Source: Musa acuminata AAA Group (Eukaryota > Streptophyta > Magnoliopsida > Zingiberales > Musaceae). From it: a stretch of 64,000 nucleotides of DNA. The notes under the pieces were generated by a model, which was given only the letters and a program-made list of their open reading frames with translations, did no database searches and was not told the origin of the DNA. Location of the stretch: NCBI RefSeq assembly GCF_036884655.1, contig NC_088359.1:13931501-13995500 (forward strand). The letters run 5' to 3'. Positions within the stretch are counted from its first letter, which is position 1. Each line of letters opens with the position of its first letter. The translations under genes were made by a program, and so were the position numbers. This document shows positions 11,816 to 21,169 of this stretch, piece after piece.

Positions 11816-12743
11816 TCATGTAATTTCAAAATAAACAAAGGGAGTTTTGTTTACCTCATCATCAAAAGCCGTTAAGGCGTAGTTTACCACCTCGCCTTTG
11901 TTGATTTTCTTCTTGTCTTCGGAGGAGCTCGATTCGTCTTTTGGCAACTTCTTCTTACATTCATAGTAAGTAGTTCCATTCTTTTGTTCTTTAATTTTTG
12001 TTTAATAAACTTTTTAAATTTCATGAATAGTTCAAGTTCACCATCACTTGAGCTCATGCTTGAGTGGTCTTCGATTGTTCTTAGTCCGAAATCCTTCCTA
12101 TCCTTTAGAAGGTTGTTCTTGAGTTCTTTATGTGTATTACACGTCATTTCATAAGTCATTAGAGACCTAATTATTTCTTCCAGTGGAAGGTTGTTTAGGT
12201 TTTTAGCCTCTTGTATGACAGTTACTTTTGAATCTCAATCTTTAGAAAGAGAACGTAAAATTTTGTTTCCAAGTTCAAAATCTAAAAAACTTCTACTAGA
12301 CCATTAACGACATCCGTAAAATGGGTGTACATGTCTCCAATGGTTTTGTTTAGTTTCATATGAAACAGTTCAAAATCGTGTATCAAAAAATTAACTTTAG
12401 AATCCTTAACACTACTTGTGCCTTCGTGTGTGGTTTCAAGAATATGCCAAATATCAAAAGCTGTTTCGCACAAAGAAACTCGATTAAACTTAGTTTTATC
12501 TAAGGTGCAAAATAGAGCATTCATAGCTCTAGCATTTAAAGAAAACGTCTTCTTCTCCAAATCATTCCAATCGTTCATTGGAAGAGAAGACATTTGAAAT
12601 CTGTTTTCGACCATATTCCATAAATTTAAATCAATCGAAAGCAAGAAAACTCTCATTCGAGTTTTCCAATAAGTATAGTCCGTCCCATTGAAAAAGGGAG
12701 GACGAATGAGAGAAAGTCCCTCTTGAAAGCTAAAAAGAGCCAT
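11816..12743 (-). pseudogene. gag: Element D gag, frameshifted
   Basis: Starts at the ATG at 12743 and reads 153 codons of UBN2-type Gag (Y-W-K-T-R-M, A-M-N-A-L-F-C, F-D-I-W). A frameshift or small deletion after V-V-N-G-L ends that frame at 12282. The rest is recognisable in other frames (for example 12159-11884). The end still spells V-Y-F-E-I-T before the stop at 11816, as in C, J and K. No intact CCHC knuckle is seen. Not functional as it stands. Confidence 0.8.
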
Positions 12744-12778
12744 TTCTCTTAGGTGTTAAAGCAAATGAGAAATACGAG

Positions 12779-12792
12779 GCTCTGACACCAAT
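12779..12792 (-). other. Primer binding site of element D
   Basis: Minus-strand ATTGGTGTCAGAGC, one change from the initiator-Met consensus. Confidence 0.8.
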
Positions 12793-13194
12793 TGTTAGAA
12801 ATGGGGTCGGCACTAAGAGTGGGGGGTGAATTAATGCAGCGGTAAAATAATGTCTTCAAAACATTTCATTTCAATTAAAATCGATTCTGATGAAAATTGA
12901 TTTTGGAAACTTAACTTTGAAAGCGTATGTTTATAAAGTGAATGCAGTAGGCAAGTAAAGATTCAGTTTGCAGTATGTAAATGGCAAGAAGTAAATGCAA
13001 ACTAGAGAATATGCCAATTTTATAGTGGTTCGGTCATCGTGACTTACATCCACTCCGTCGATTCCTCCTCCGTTGAGGCCATCGGTATCCACTATTGATC
13101 TTCATTTAATAGGTGAAGATCAACCTCCTTCTTACACCCCTCTTCCCTTTTTCACGGGTTTAGGAGACAACCCTTACAAGCACTCACTCCTCTC
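12793..13194 (-). repeat. 5' LTR of element D, left part
   Basis: The R-U5 end of D's 5' LTR (TGTTAGAAAT start, only six Gs in the usual G run). It is interrupted at 13194 by chromovirus E. The last five bases, CTCTC, are repeated at 17084-17088 after E, and the LTR then resumes at 17089. Confidence 0.8.
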
Positions 13195-13425
13195 TAGTAA
13201 GACCCTAAAGTCTTATCGTCGCTCTGATACCAAATGATAAGACCATAAAGTCTTATCGTAGAAGAAAGGGGAGAAATGGGATGCTCTGATACCAAATAAT
13301 AAGACCCTGGGAGTCTTATCGTGGAAGAAAGGGAAGAAATGGGAATGCTCTGATACCAAATGATAAGACCCTAAAGTCTTATCGTTGCTTTGCTACCAAA
13401 TGATAAGACCCTAAAGTCTTATCGT
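13195..13425 (-). repeat. Tandem hairpin plus PBS-like modules at the U5 end of E's 3' LTR
   Basis: Five copies of an inverted repeat (arms GATAAGAC and GTCTTATC, six-base loop) begin near 13196, 13235, 13297, 13361 and 13401. The last four are preceded by GCTCTGATACCAAA or a close variant (13221-13234, 13283-13296, 13347-13360, 13387-13400). That word is the complement of this element's own primer binding site. Confidence 0.8.
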
Positions 13426-13621
13426 AAAAAAGAAGAAGAGAAAGGGGATGATCACTTCGAGGGGATCGGCCTCCTTGATCGCTTCGAGGGGATCGGCCCT
13501 CCTTGATCACTTCGAGGGGATCGACCCTCCTTGATCGCTTCGAGGGGATCGGCCTCCTAGGGTTTGTCAAAAGATAGAATAATATTTTTTATAAATAACT
13601 GAAAAGAAGCAGTTACATCCC

Positions 13622-13629
13622 TATTTATA
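13622..13629 (-). promoter_or_regulatory. TATA box in E 3' LTR (copy at 16918-16926 in 5' LTR)
   Basis: Minus-strand TATAAATA; the same word sits at 16918-16926 in the 5' LTR, which would drive E. Confidence 0.6.
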
Positions 13630-13787
13630 GAGTTCCACCCATAGTCCATCAGGACTTGAACTCTAATAATAAATAAATATTAAATAAACCTCTACTTGAC
13701 TCTAACTAAACCAAACCGACTCAATAACAACTGGACTAAACAAACTCAATAAACATTATTCAAAAGCTCAGAAAAAGGGTCCTAACA

Positions 13788-13803
13788 GTTCCTCCCTCTT
13801 CAA
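13788..13803 (-). other. Polypurine tract of element E
   Basis: Minus-strand GAAGAGGGAGGAAC abuts the TGTTAGGACC start of the 3' LTR. Confidence 0.75.
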
Positions 13804-13873
13804 ATCAGCCTTGTCCTCAAGGTTGAGCAGCATCAATCTCGGGGAGCTTCTCTTTCAGCACTTTAGCCATAGA

Positions 13874-14950
13874 CTATCTGCAACGCATCACAACTCGTTG
13901 ATCAAGTAAGTATGGTCTCCACTTTTTGATAGTGTAAGCAACAGGTCGATCTTTCAGTGTAGTAATCATTGCATGAAACTTCTGGCCCTGTATAATCAAT
14001 TTTATCTTTGAACCTTTGCTATCACAAGTGAAAATCCGTCCATCAACGATCTTTACTTCGAATCTGTCATAGTCTTCAATGTGGTGGGCCAATCGGTCAA
14101 CAGTCTCACTGTCCATAAAATTGTTAGTGCTGCACGTATCAATCAACATAGTGACAGGCTGATGCTTCAAAGTTCCTCTGATTTTCATAGTTTGTGGGTT
14201 AGCATAGCTAGCCAATGCATGCACTGTATGTGTGATGGCTTCAATATCTTCATCAGTTTCCACACTTTCATAATCGGAGTCCAACTCTTCTGCTTTCGGT
14301 TCCTCTCCAATTGGCTCAATCATCATATGTTGCCCTTGTTTACATTGGTGCTCCATACTCCACTTTTCATCATAGTGCAAACCCTTTGCTAATCTTTCAT
14401 TGAGTCCTTCTTGGGTTAGTCTTCGGGTGTCAAGGCTTTGGTTGAGAATAGATGGGGCCAGTGGCTTACTAATCATCTGGTTGTTGTCACTTCTGTTTCC
14501 ATGATTTTCCCTGTTGATTTTTTTCTCATGTAGATGTGTGAATGAGATCGCAGCTATCATAGTGCGGGGTTGACGAGCCTTAACTTCACACTGAATCTCT
14601 AGAATAAGCCCTTCAATAAATGTATCCAGAAGTTGTCGTTCCGACCAATCTCTAGCTTGATTTGACAATCTTTCAAACCTACTCTGATATTCCAACACTG
14701 TAGAAGTTTGACAAATTTTGATGAGCTGTCCATCCACCTTCATGTACGAGTAGATTGTGTCACAATCTTGGAGCCCTTTTCTAGTATTTCCAGATCTATG
14801 TAATGTAGAACTTGAGCTCCCACCTTATTGAAATTTACTAAGGCTCCCCAGTAAGTCCTTTTTGAAATCATTAAGTACTTCTTGCAACTAGTTCTCAATT
14901 CTAATTTCCAATGCTTCCATTTGTGCTTTCACTTAGTTATCGGTGGCCAT
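13874..14950 (-). pseudogene. Element E gag-protease remnant fused to RNase H fragment
   Basis: The likely Gag start is the ATG at 14950, followed by three in-frame stops before an open stretch of 289 codons (14743-13874). That stretch has the gypsy Gag core (T-S-T-V-L-E-Y-Q-S-R-F-E-R-L), a degraded knuckle (first cysteines lost, H-Q-C kept) and a retropepsin block. Its active site reads L-I-D-T-C-S-T-N-N-F instead of D-T-G, so the protease should be dead. It then jumps to V-A-Y-T-I-K-K-W-R-P-Y-L-L, an RNase H segment, and stops. RT and integrase are gone. The arrangement parallels element F, which keeps D-T-G. Confidence 0.8.
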
Positions 14951-16502
14951 TTCGTAAGACTGCAAATCTGTAATCTCAACTCCTATTTTTGGTGTTGGTC
15001 AAGGGCATCAATCACTGCCCTATTCGGTGCTGCTATGGTGACGCAGTCGGTGGCAACACTATGGGAATAAAGGGTTGCTGCAAGGATGCGGGGATGTAGC
15101 TACGGTCGCCACGTGGGAGGCAACGATGCTTGTTGCGGTCGCTGCATAGAGGGATCGCTGTTGCTAAGGGCTTGGAGGTAGCGATGGTGGTGTGGATGGG
15201 GCAGTACCGCCAAGGGCTCACCACTGCGATGGCTGTGATGGCGCGGATGGAAGGCAGCGTTGCTCTGTTTCTGTCACACTACAGAAGGAGGCGCTGTTGA
15301 GAGGCAACGATGCTTGTTGCAGTCGCTACGTGGAGGGATCGCTGCTGCTGAGGGTTGGGAGGCAGCGATGGTGGTGTGGTTGGGGGCAGCGCCAGCATGG
15401 ACTCGCAACTGCGGTGGCTGCGATGGAGGAAGAGTTGCTGCCCTGTGTTTTTGTCACTATGTGAGATGAGAGCACTGTGGCTGAAAGGCGACGGTTGTGA
15501 CTGTTGTGACCCAAGGAAGCAATCGTCGAGTAGCCGGGTTGATGTTGTGGTGATGGTAACCAATAACTGCAGCAGCGGAGGCAGAACAAGAGGGAGGTGG
15601 CGTTGAAGCGGCCGGGGTTGAGGCTGCAGTGGTGGCAGCGACAAAGATGCATAGTAAGGGGGCTGCAGCAACGGTGCAGATCAAGGGGGTTGAGGTGAAT
15701 GCTGCGGTGGCTGGCAGCAGTAGTCGTTGCTGGCCGGAGCACAGCGACGACGGTGGAGAAGGAGGAAGCGAGGGTCATGGCAGGCTGGGCGGCGAGCAGC
15801 GTCGTCGCTGGCTGGGCAGTAGTGGCGACGGTGGTGGCAACCGGCGTTCGCAGCAACAAGGGGATCCGCGACTACGGCAGCAAGGGGACCCGCGACTGTG
15901 ACGGTGGTAACTGCCCTGTTTCGGTCACCACAGATGCAGAGCAAGGGGGAGCAACGGTTGGGAAGCGAGCGGGAGCAGTGGCTGGGAGGTGAGCAACGGA
16001 CTCCGCACGGGGGAGCAGCGGCTGGAAGGTGATGGCGGCGGCTGGAAACAAGGGCAGCAGATGTGAGTTGCCTGTGATTGCCCTGTTTCGGTTACAAAAG
16101 ATGCAGAGCAAGGGGGAGCGGCGGCTGGGAGGTGAGCGCGGTTTGGCTAGGGCAGCGTCGCCGACGGACGGCTACGAGGAGTGGTCCGCTGGCTGGGAAA
16201 CAACGGCCGCGGCCTTCTTGCTCGGGCGAGATGGGGAAGCGAGGAGAGGAGGTTGCTGGCCAAGGCACAGCCGCTGCGGTGGGCGCTGGGCAGGGAGCAG
16301 CGGCGGCAGTGGACATCGGCCGGGAAGCAGCGCCGGCGGTGGAGAAGAGGCAGTGGTGGTCGGCGCAGGGAAGCAAAGGTTCCTTCTCGGTTGAGAAGGA
16401 ACAGCGTGCGAGGCTACTGGCTTCGCCCTTTCTCACAAAAAAAAAATATTTTTTTTTTTTAATGATAGCTATGGCAACACAGCGAGAACGCCAAGGATCG
16501 CC
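14951..16502 (-). other. GC-rich 5' leader of element E with tandem repeats
   Basis: About 1.55 kb between the primer site and gag. It is rich in GCAGCGGCGG-type words, unlike the AT-rich surroundings. GAGGCAACGATGCTTGTTGC occurs at 15117 and 15301, giving a 184-bp repeat. A CTGTTTCGGTCAC-like word recurs at about 15258, 15445, 15915 and 16083. The frames it opens on both strands (Leu/His/Pro- or Gly/Arg/Ala-rich) look like composition effects, not genes. Confidence 0.65.
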
Positions 16503-16516
16503 GCTCTAATACCAAA
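16503..16516 (-). other. Primer binding site of element E
   Basis: Minus-strand TTTGGTATTAGAGC, close to the initiator-Met consensus, abutting the 5' LTR. Confidence 0.75.
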
Positions 16517-17083
16517 TAGTAAGACCCTAAAGTCTTATCGTCGCTCTGATACTACATGATAAGACCCTAAAGTCTTATCGTAGAAGAAAGGGGAGAAATG
16601 GGGATGCTCTAATACCAAATAATAAGACCCTGGGTGTCTTATCGTGGAAGAAAGGGAAGAAATGGGAATACTCTGATACCAAATGATAAGACCCTAAAGT
16701 CTTATCGTCGCTCTGCTACCAAATGATAAGACCCTAAAGTCTTATCGTAAAAAAGAAGAAGAGAAAGGGGATGATCACTTCGAGGGGATCGGCCCTCCTT
16801 GATCGCTTCGAGGGGATCGACCCTCCTTGATCGTTTCGAGGGGATCGGCCTCCTAGGGTTTGTCAAAAGACAGAATAATATTTTTCATAGATAACTGAAA
16901 AGAAGCAGTTACATCCGTATTTATAGAGTTCCACCCATAGTCCATCAGGACTTGAACTTTAATAATAAATAAATATTAAATAAACCTCTACTTGACTCTA
17001 ATTGAACCAAACCGACTCAATAACAACTGGACTAAACAAACTCAATAAATATTATTCAAAAGCTCAGAAAAAGGGTCCTAACA
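16517..17083 (-). repeat. 5' LTR of element E
   Basis: 567 bp with the same ends and internal order as the 3' LTR: hairpin/PBS-like modules (16517-16750, with PBS-like words at 16543, 16606, 16670 and 16710), three 28-bp units (about 16768-16857) and a TATA box at 16918-16926. Confidence 0.85.
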
Positions 17084-17088
17084 CTCTC

Positions 17089-17925
17089 TTATAGAATTCT
17101 AAACTTAGAGTGGAGGAGGGAATTTCTAAAGAGATTACAGCGTTTTCTCACTTTTGAATTCTATGTGTTTGTGTGTTTTTAACCAGGGATGAGAGGGGTA
17201 TTTAGAGGCTTCAAGTTGATTCAAACTTGGAGCCTAAAAAGTCTCATCCCAGGTTTCTTGGGTACTGGCGGTACCACCACCGTTCCTAGGCAGTACTACC
17301 GCCGTAGGATCTGCGGCTAGGTAGTACCACCACCGAACAGGGGCGGTACCACCGTTGGCAGCATTGCTACAAGCGGTACCATCGCCCAGGTTTCCTAGGG
17401 TGCTGTTCCCCAGGTGGTGCCACCACCGACCAGGGTTTCAGCACCCTAGTTGGGCCTTGAATTTGGCCCAAACCAATCCAACTTTGGGCCTAGTTAACCC
17501 CTAACAGAGTTGATGGGATTACCTCCCAATCATAACTCTAATTATGTGCTAACTACGATTCCTAAGACATAATCTAAGAAAGATAAGTCTGGTTTCTTCT
17601 GGCGATCTTCTGACGATCTCTCGGCAATGTTCCGGCGGACTCCCGACAAGCTCCTAGACTTCACGACGATCTTCTTGGTGAGTTCCGATGAGCTTCTCTG
17701 GCAAGCTCCGAGACTTCTCGGTTGGTTCCGACAGAACTTCCGATAAACGTTTGGACTTCCGATGAACTATCGAACTCCCAACGAAATCACGTCCTTGAGT
17801 CCGGGACTTTATTTTGCTTAATGTCTTACTATCATAGTTAATCCTGCACATATAAAATATACTTCAATCTAGATAATTAATACTAAGCATTAATCATGTT
17901 GTCCGGCATGTCATTGGTTCCTCGA
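17089..17925 (-). repeat. 5' LTR of element D, right part, truncated
   Basis: Continues D's LTR after E, with the TATA region changed to CTCTAAATACC (about 17196-17206), a palindrome array (about 17267-17440) and the CG-rich block (about 17590-17800). It breaks off at about 17925 inside the extra U3 module, where the next bases are reverse-transcriptase coding sequence of M. The last 100-200 bp of the LTR are missing. Confidence 0.75.
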
Positions 17926-19873
17926 CCACTTGGGGCTTGTTTTAAACCATAGAGAGCTTTAATCAATTTACACACATGATTGGGGAACTTATCATTCTCA
18001 AATCTGGGGGATTGTTTAACATAAACTTCTTCGAAAATAAAGTAATTAAGAAAAGAACTTTTAACATCCATTTGAAACAACTTAAAATTATTAGTACTAG
18101 CATAGGCAATGAGCATCCTTATGGCTTCTAATCGTGTCACAGAAGCGAAGGTTTCTTCATAATTGATACCTTCTTCTTGGTTGAAACCGTTGGTCACTAA
18201 TGTAGCCTTGTTTCTAACTATGATATCAAATTCATCTTTCTTGTTTATAAAGACCCATTTAATACCAATAACTAAATGGTCATTTAGCCTTAGAACAAGC
18301 TTCCATACCTCATTTTTCTCAAATTGATTTAACTTTTCTTGCATTGCGACAACCCATGAATTATCTTTCAAGGCCTCGTCAATGCATTTAGGTTTAATTT
18401 AGGAGAGAAAAGCTACATTGGCACAAAATTTCTTAAGAGAAGAACAAGTTTGAACCCCCTTTTAATGTGTCTCCTATTATTAGTTCCTTAAGATGAGCAT
18501 CTACATACCTCCATTCTTTGGGTAAGGATGTTTTGGAACAAGATACATCCAAGTTGCTAGATGGAGAAAGGGTTTTATTTAAATTTAAAGCATCAAAGTT
18601 AAGATCATCATCAAAATTATTTTTCTTAGTTATGAATACTTCATTAAAAACCACATGAATAGACTCTTCTATAATCAAGGTTCTTTTATTAAAGAAACAA
18701 AAAGCCTTAGAAATAGAAGAATAACCAAGAAAAATTTTTCCATCGGATTTTGCATCAAACTTTCCTAAGATATCATTTTCATTCAAGATAAAGCATTTAC
18801 ATCCGGAAACTTTAAAATATGAAACGTTGGGTTTTTTGTTGTTCCATAACTCATAAGGAGTTTTGGAGAGTAATGGTCTTACTAGAACCCTATTCATGAC
18901 ATAGCATATCGTATTTACGGCTTTGGCCCAAAAATATTTAGGTAGGCTATGTTCATTTAATATGGTTTTTGTCATTTCTTGTAAGTTTCTATTTTTTCTT
19001 TCTACTACTTCATTTTGTTGAGGATTTCTTGGAGTAGAAAAATTGTGGTTGTATCCATTGGATTCACAAAATTCTTGGAAATCACGGTTTTGAAATTCAC
19101 CACCATGATCACTTTGAATTGATGAAATCATAAAACCCTTTTCGTTTTGAACAAGTTTACAAAACTTAGAGAAATACCTAAAGCAATCACTTTTGTGTGT
19201 CAAAAATTAAGTCTATGTGTATCTACTATAATCATCCACGATAACAAAGACGTATTTGCTACCTTCTAGGCTTGATGTAGCAATTGGTCCGAACAAGTCT
19301 ATATGGATCAATTGCAATGGTTTAGATGTGCTTATTTGGTTCTTTGGTTTGAAGCTACTTTTTATTTGTTTTCCTAATTGACATACATCACATATATTAT
19401 ATTTAATGAACTTAATATGAGGAATTCCTTTTACAAGTTCTTTAGATGAGATTTGAGATATTAGTTTCATGCTAGCATGACCTAATCTCCTATGCCAAAG
19501 CCAAGCATCATCATTTAAAATCGAAAGACACATTTCATTACAAAGATCATCAATATTGATAGTATATACATTATTTTATTTTAGGGCTATCATAGATATG
19601 TTTTTGTATAGTTTTTCTATAATACAAGCATTCGATTCAAATCTAACAATATATCCTTTATCACATAATTGACTAATGCTCAAAAGGTTATGCTTTAAGC
19701 CATCAACTAACAACACGTCTTTAACAAAAAAAGTTGGATGTGTTACCTATGGTTCATTTGCCAATGATTTTACCCTTGTTGTTATCTCCGAAGGTGACAT
19801 ATCCTTCGTCTAGGCTAGTGAGCTTAGAGAATTAACATGGATCTCCAGTCATATGCCTTGAGCATCCACTATC
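17926..19873 (-). pseudogene. pol: Element M pol remnant: protease, integrase and N-terminal RT (Sirevirus-like copia)
   Basis: Read right to left. A retropepsin start (D-S-G-C-S-R-H-M-T-G at about 19871) is followed by several stops. Next come the GAG-pre-integrase zinc region (H-R-R-L-G-H ... C-D-V-C, 19533-19213) and the integrase core, whose three acidic residues are all visible (H-I-D-L-F-G-P, Q-S-D-H-G-G-E-F, V-V-E-R-K-N). A stop lies between 19213 and 19203. The RT_2 domain (K-W-V-F-I-N-K-K, L-F-Q-M-D-V-K-S, Y-G-L-K-Q-A-P) ends at 17926, where it is fused to the D LTR, so the YVDD half and RNase H are missing. Gag lies beyond J at 52193-53813. Confidence 0.8.
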
Positions 19874-20792
19874 ATAGTTGTTGAATCTCGAATTTTGATG
19901 ATGAAACTAATTGATTGTGTTTAAATGTTTAACTACATTTTGAGTGATGCAGGTCTACTCGATCAGGATTCGACAGTTGACGCAGAAGGAATTGACATTA
20001 CATTGGAGGAGATCACGTTAGGATATTGGACGGCAGAAGGCTTCGGACGTCGGGCATCGGGCATCAGGCCAAGGAGAGCGGAATTACTCCAAGGATATCA
20101 GGGTTACGGAGGTCAACCGTCGATTGGGCAACAAGCTACAAGAGAGGACGATGCACTGAAGAATCGGACGAAGCACCAACCAATGACGTGCCAGGCAACA
20201 GAATGTCAATTTGCATTGTAATAATTGTCTAGATCGGAGTAGAGTTTTGGCTTGTGTGTGCAGGATTAACTACGATAACGATGAAGACATAAAGCGAAAC
20301 AAAGTGCCGGAGTCAAGCGCGAAGGATTCGTTGGGAGTTCGAGAGTTCAATGGAAGTCCAAAGGTTCGTAAGGAATGCTGTCGGAACTAGCCAAGAATGA
20401 GTAGGGAGCTTGCCGAAGGGTTTTTCGGAAGCTCACCGGAAGGTTCGTGGGAAGTTCACGGAGCTCACCGAGAAAGATCGGAGCTTGCCGAAGAAGCTCG
20501 TTGGAACTCGCCAAGATCAAATCGTGAAGTCTAGGAGCTTGTCGGAAGTCCGCAGAATGGTTTCCGAGAGTTTATCGGAAGACCGCCGGAAGTTCGCCGG
20601 AAGCTCGCCGGAAGAAGTCTTGACTTGCGGACTTTATAATAGCTTAGGAAATGTCTTTAAATTCGTAGTTAGCATGTTAATTAGGGTTAGGATTAGGTGT
20701 TAATCCTATAACCCAAGTAGGGGCCAATTGGGCCCGAGTTCGGACTGGTTTGGGCCAAGTTTGGAGCCCAACCAATGAGCAGAAATAGTGTA

Positions 20793-20957
20793 GGCGGTGG
20801 CACCACCTAGAACCCGAGAACTGAGCGGTGGCACCGCTGGACTGAACGGTGGCACCGCCCAGCACTTGAGAGGTCCGACGGTGGCACCGCCGGACTGGGC
20901 GGTGGCACCGCCAATACATTGTCAGTGTCAGACACTAACAGGCGGTGGCACCGCCAG
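20793..20957 (+). repeat. Palindrome array in U3 of J
   Basis: Six copies of (G)GCGGTGGCACCGCC or one- to two-base variants start near 20793, 20824, 20846, 20878, 20899 and 20941. Each is a palindrome around one central base. The array lies about 60 bp upstream of the TATA box. Confidence 0.8.
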
Positions 20958-21014
20958 CCTCGGAAACCCAAGAGAATTCAAAATTTGGAGCCCAAATTTG
21001 AATCCTCTTGAGGC

Positions 21015-21023
21015 TTATAAATA
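21015..21023 (+). promoter_or_regulatory. TATA box in 5' LTR of J
   Basis: TTATAAATA followed by CCCCTCAATTCTC, identical in context to the TATA of A. Confidence 0.7.
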
Positions 21024-21169
21024 CCCCTCAATTCTCAACTAAGATTACAACTTTTTGAGAAGCAATAGATTGAGAAAAAGGTCTTAGAAAAGTCTTAGCA
21101 AGTCTTGTTTTTAATTTGTTAGAGTGTTCACCTCCTTCTTTCTTGCTGAAAATTTGTAAGAGTGTGAAC

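Larger units (their letters stand above)
13195..13787 (-). repeat. 3' LTR of element E
   Basis: 593 bp, from TAGTAAGACC to GGTCCTAACA. It holds five hairpin words near its left end, four internal PBS-like copies, four units of a 28-bp repeat (about 13449-13560) and a minus-strand TATA box at 13622-13629. It is 26 bp longer than the 5' LTR, close to one 28-bp unit. Confidence 0.85.
13195..17083 (-). mobile_element. Element E: deleted Ty3/gypsy chromovirus-type retrotransposon
   Basis: A 3889-bp element with LTRs at both ends, flanked by the 5-bp duplication CTCTC (13190-13194 and 17084-17088). Gag and a protease remnant are present. RT is lost, and the protease frame is joined to an RNase H fragment (K-K-W-R-P-Y-L-L). 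Integrase is absent. The end before the polypurine tract resembles the tail of chromoviral polyproteins. E sits in D's 5' LTR and is therefore younger than D. It could only have moved with help in trans, unless the deletion is later than insertion. Confidence 0.85.
19879..21169 (+). repeat. 5' LTR of element J, first part
   Basis: Long-U3 form: TGTTGAATCTCG start, extra U3 module (about 19950-20270), CG-rich block (about 20330-20620), six palindromes and a TATA box. It is interrupted at 21169 by the solo LTR and continues at 22671 and 40666. Confidence 0.85.

Noticed and set aside
15279..16509. Several overlapping frames of 80-177 codons on both strands (Leu/His/Pro-rich and Gly/Arg/Ala-rich)
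   Set aside because: They overlap each other on both strands in the GC-rich repetitive leader of E, have no domain and follow base composition.
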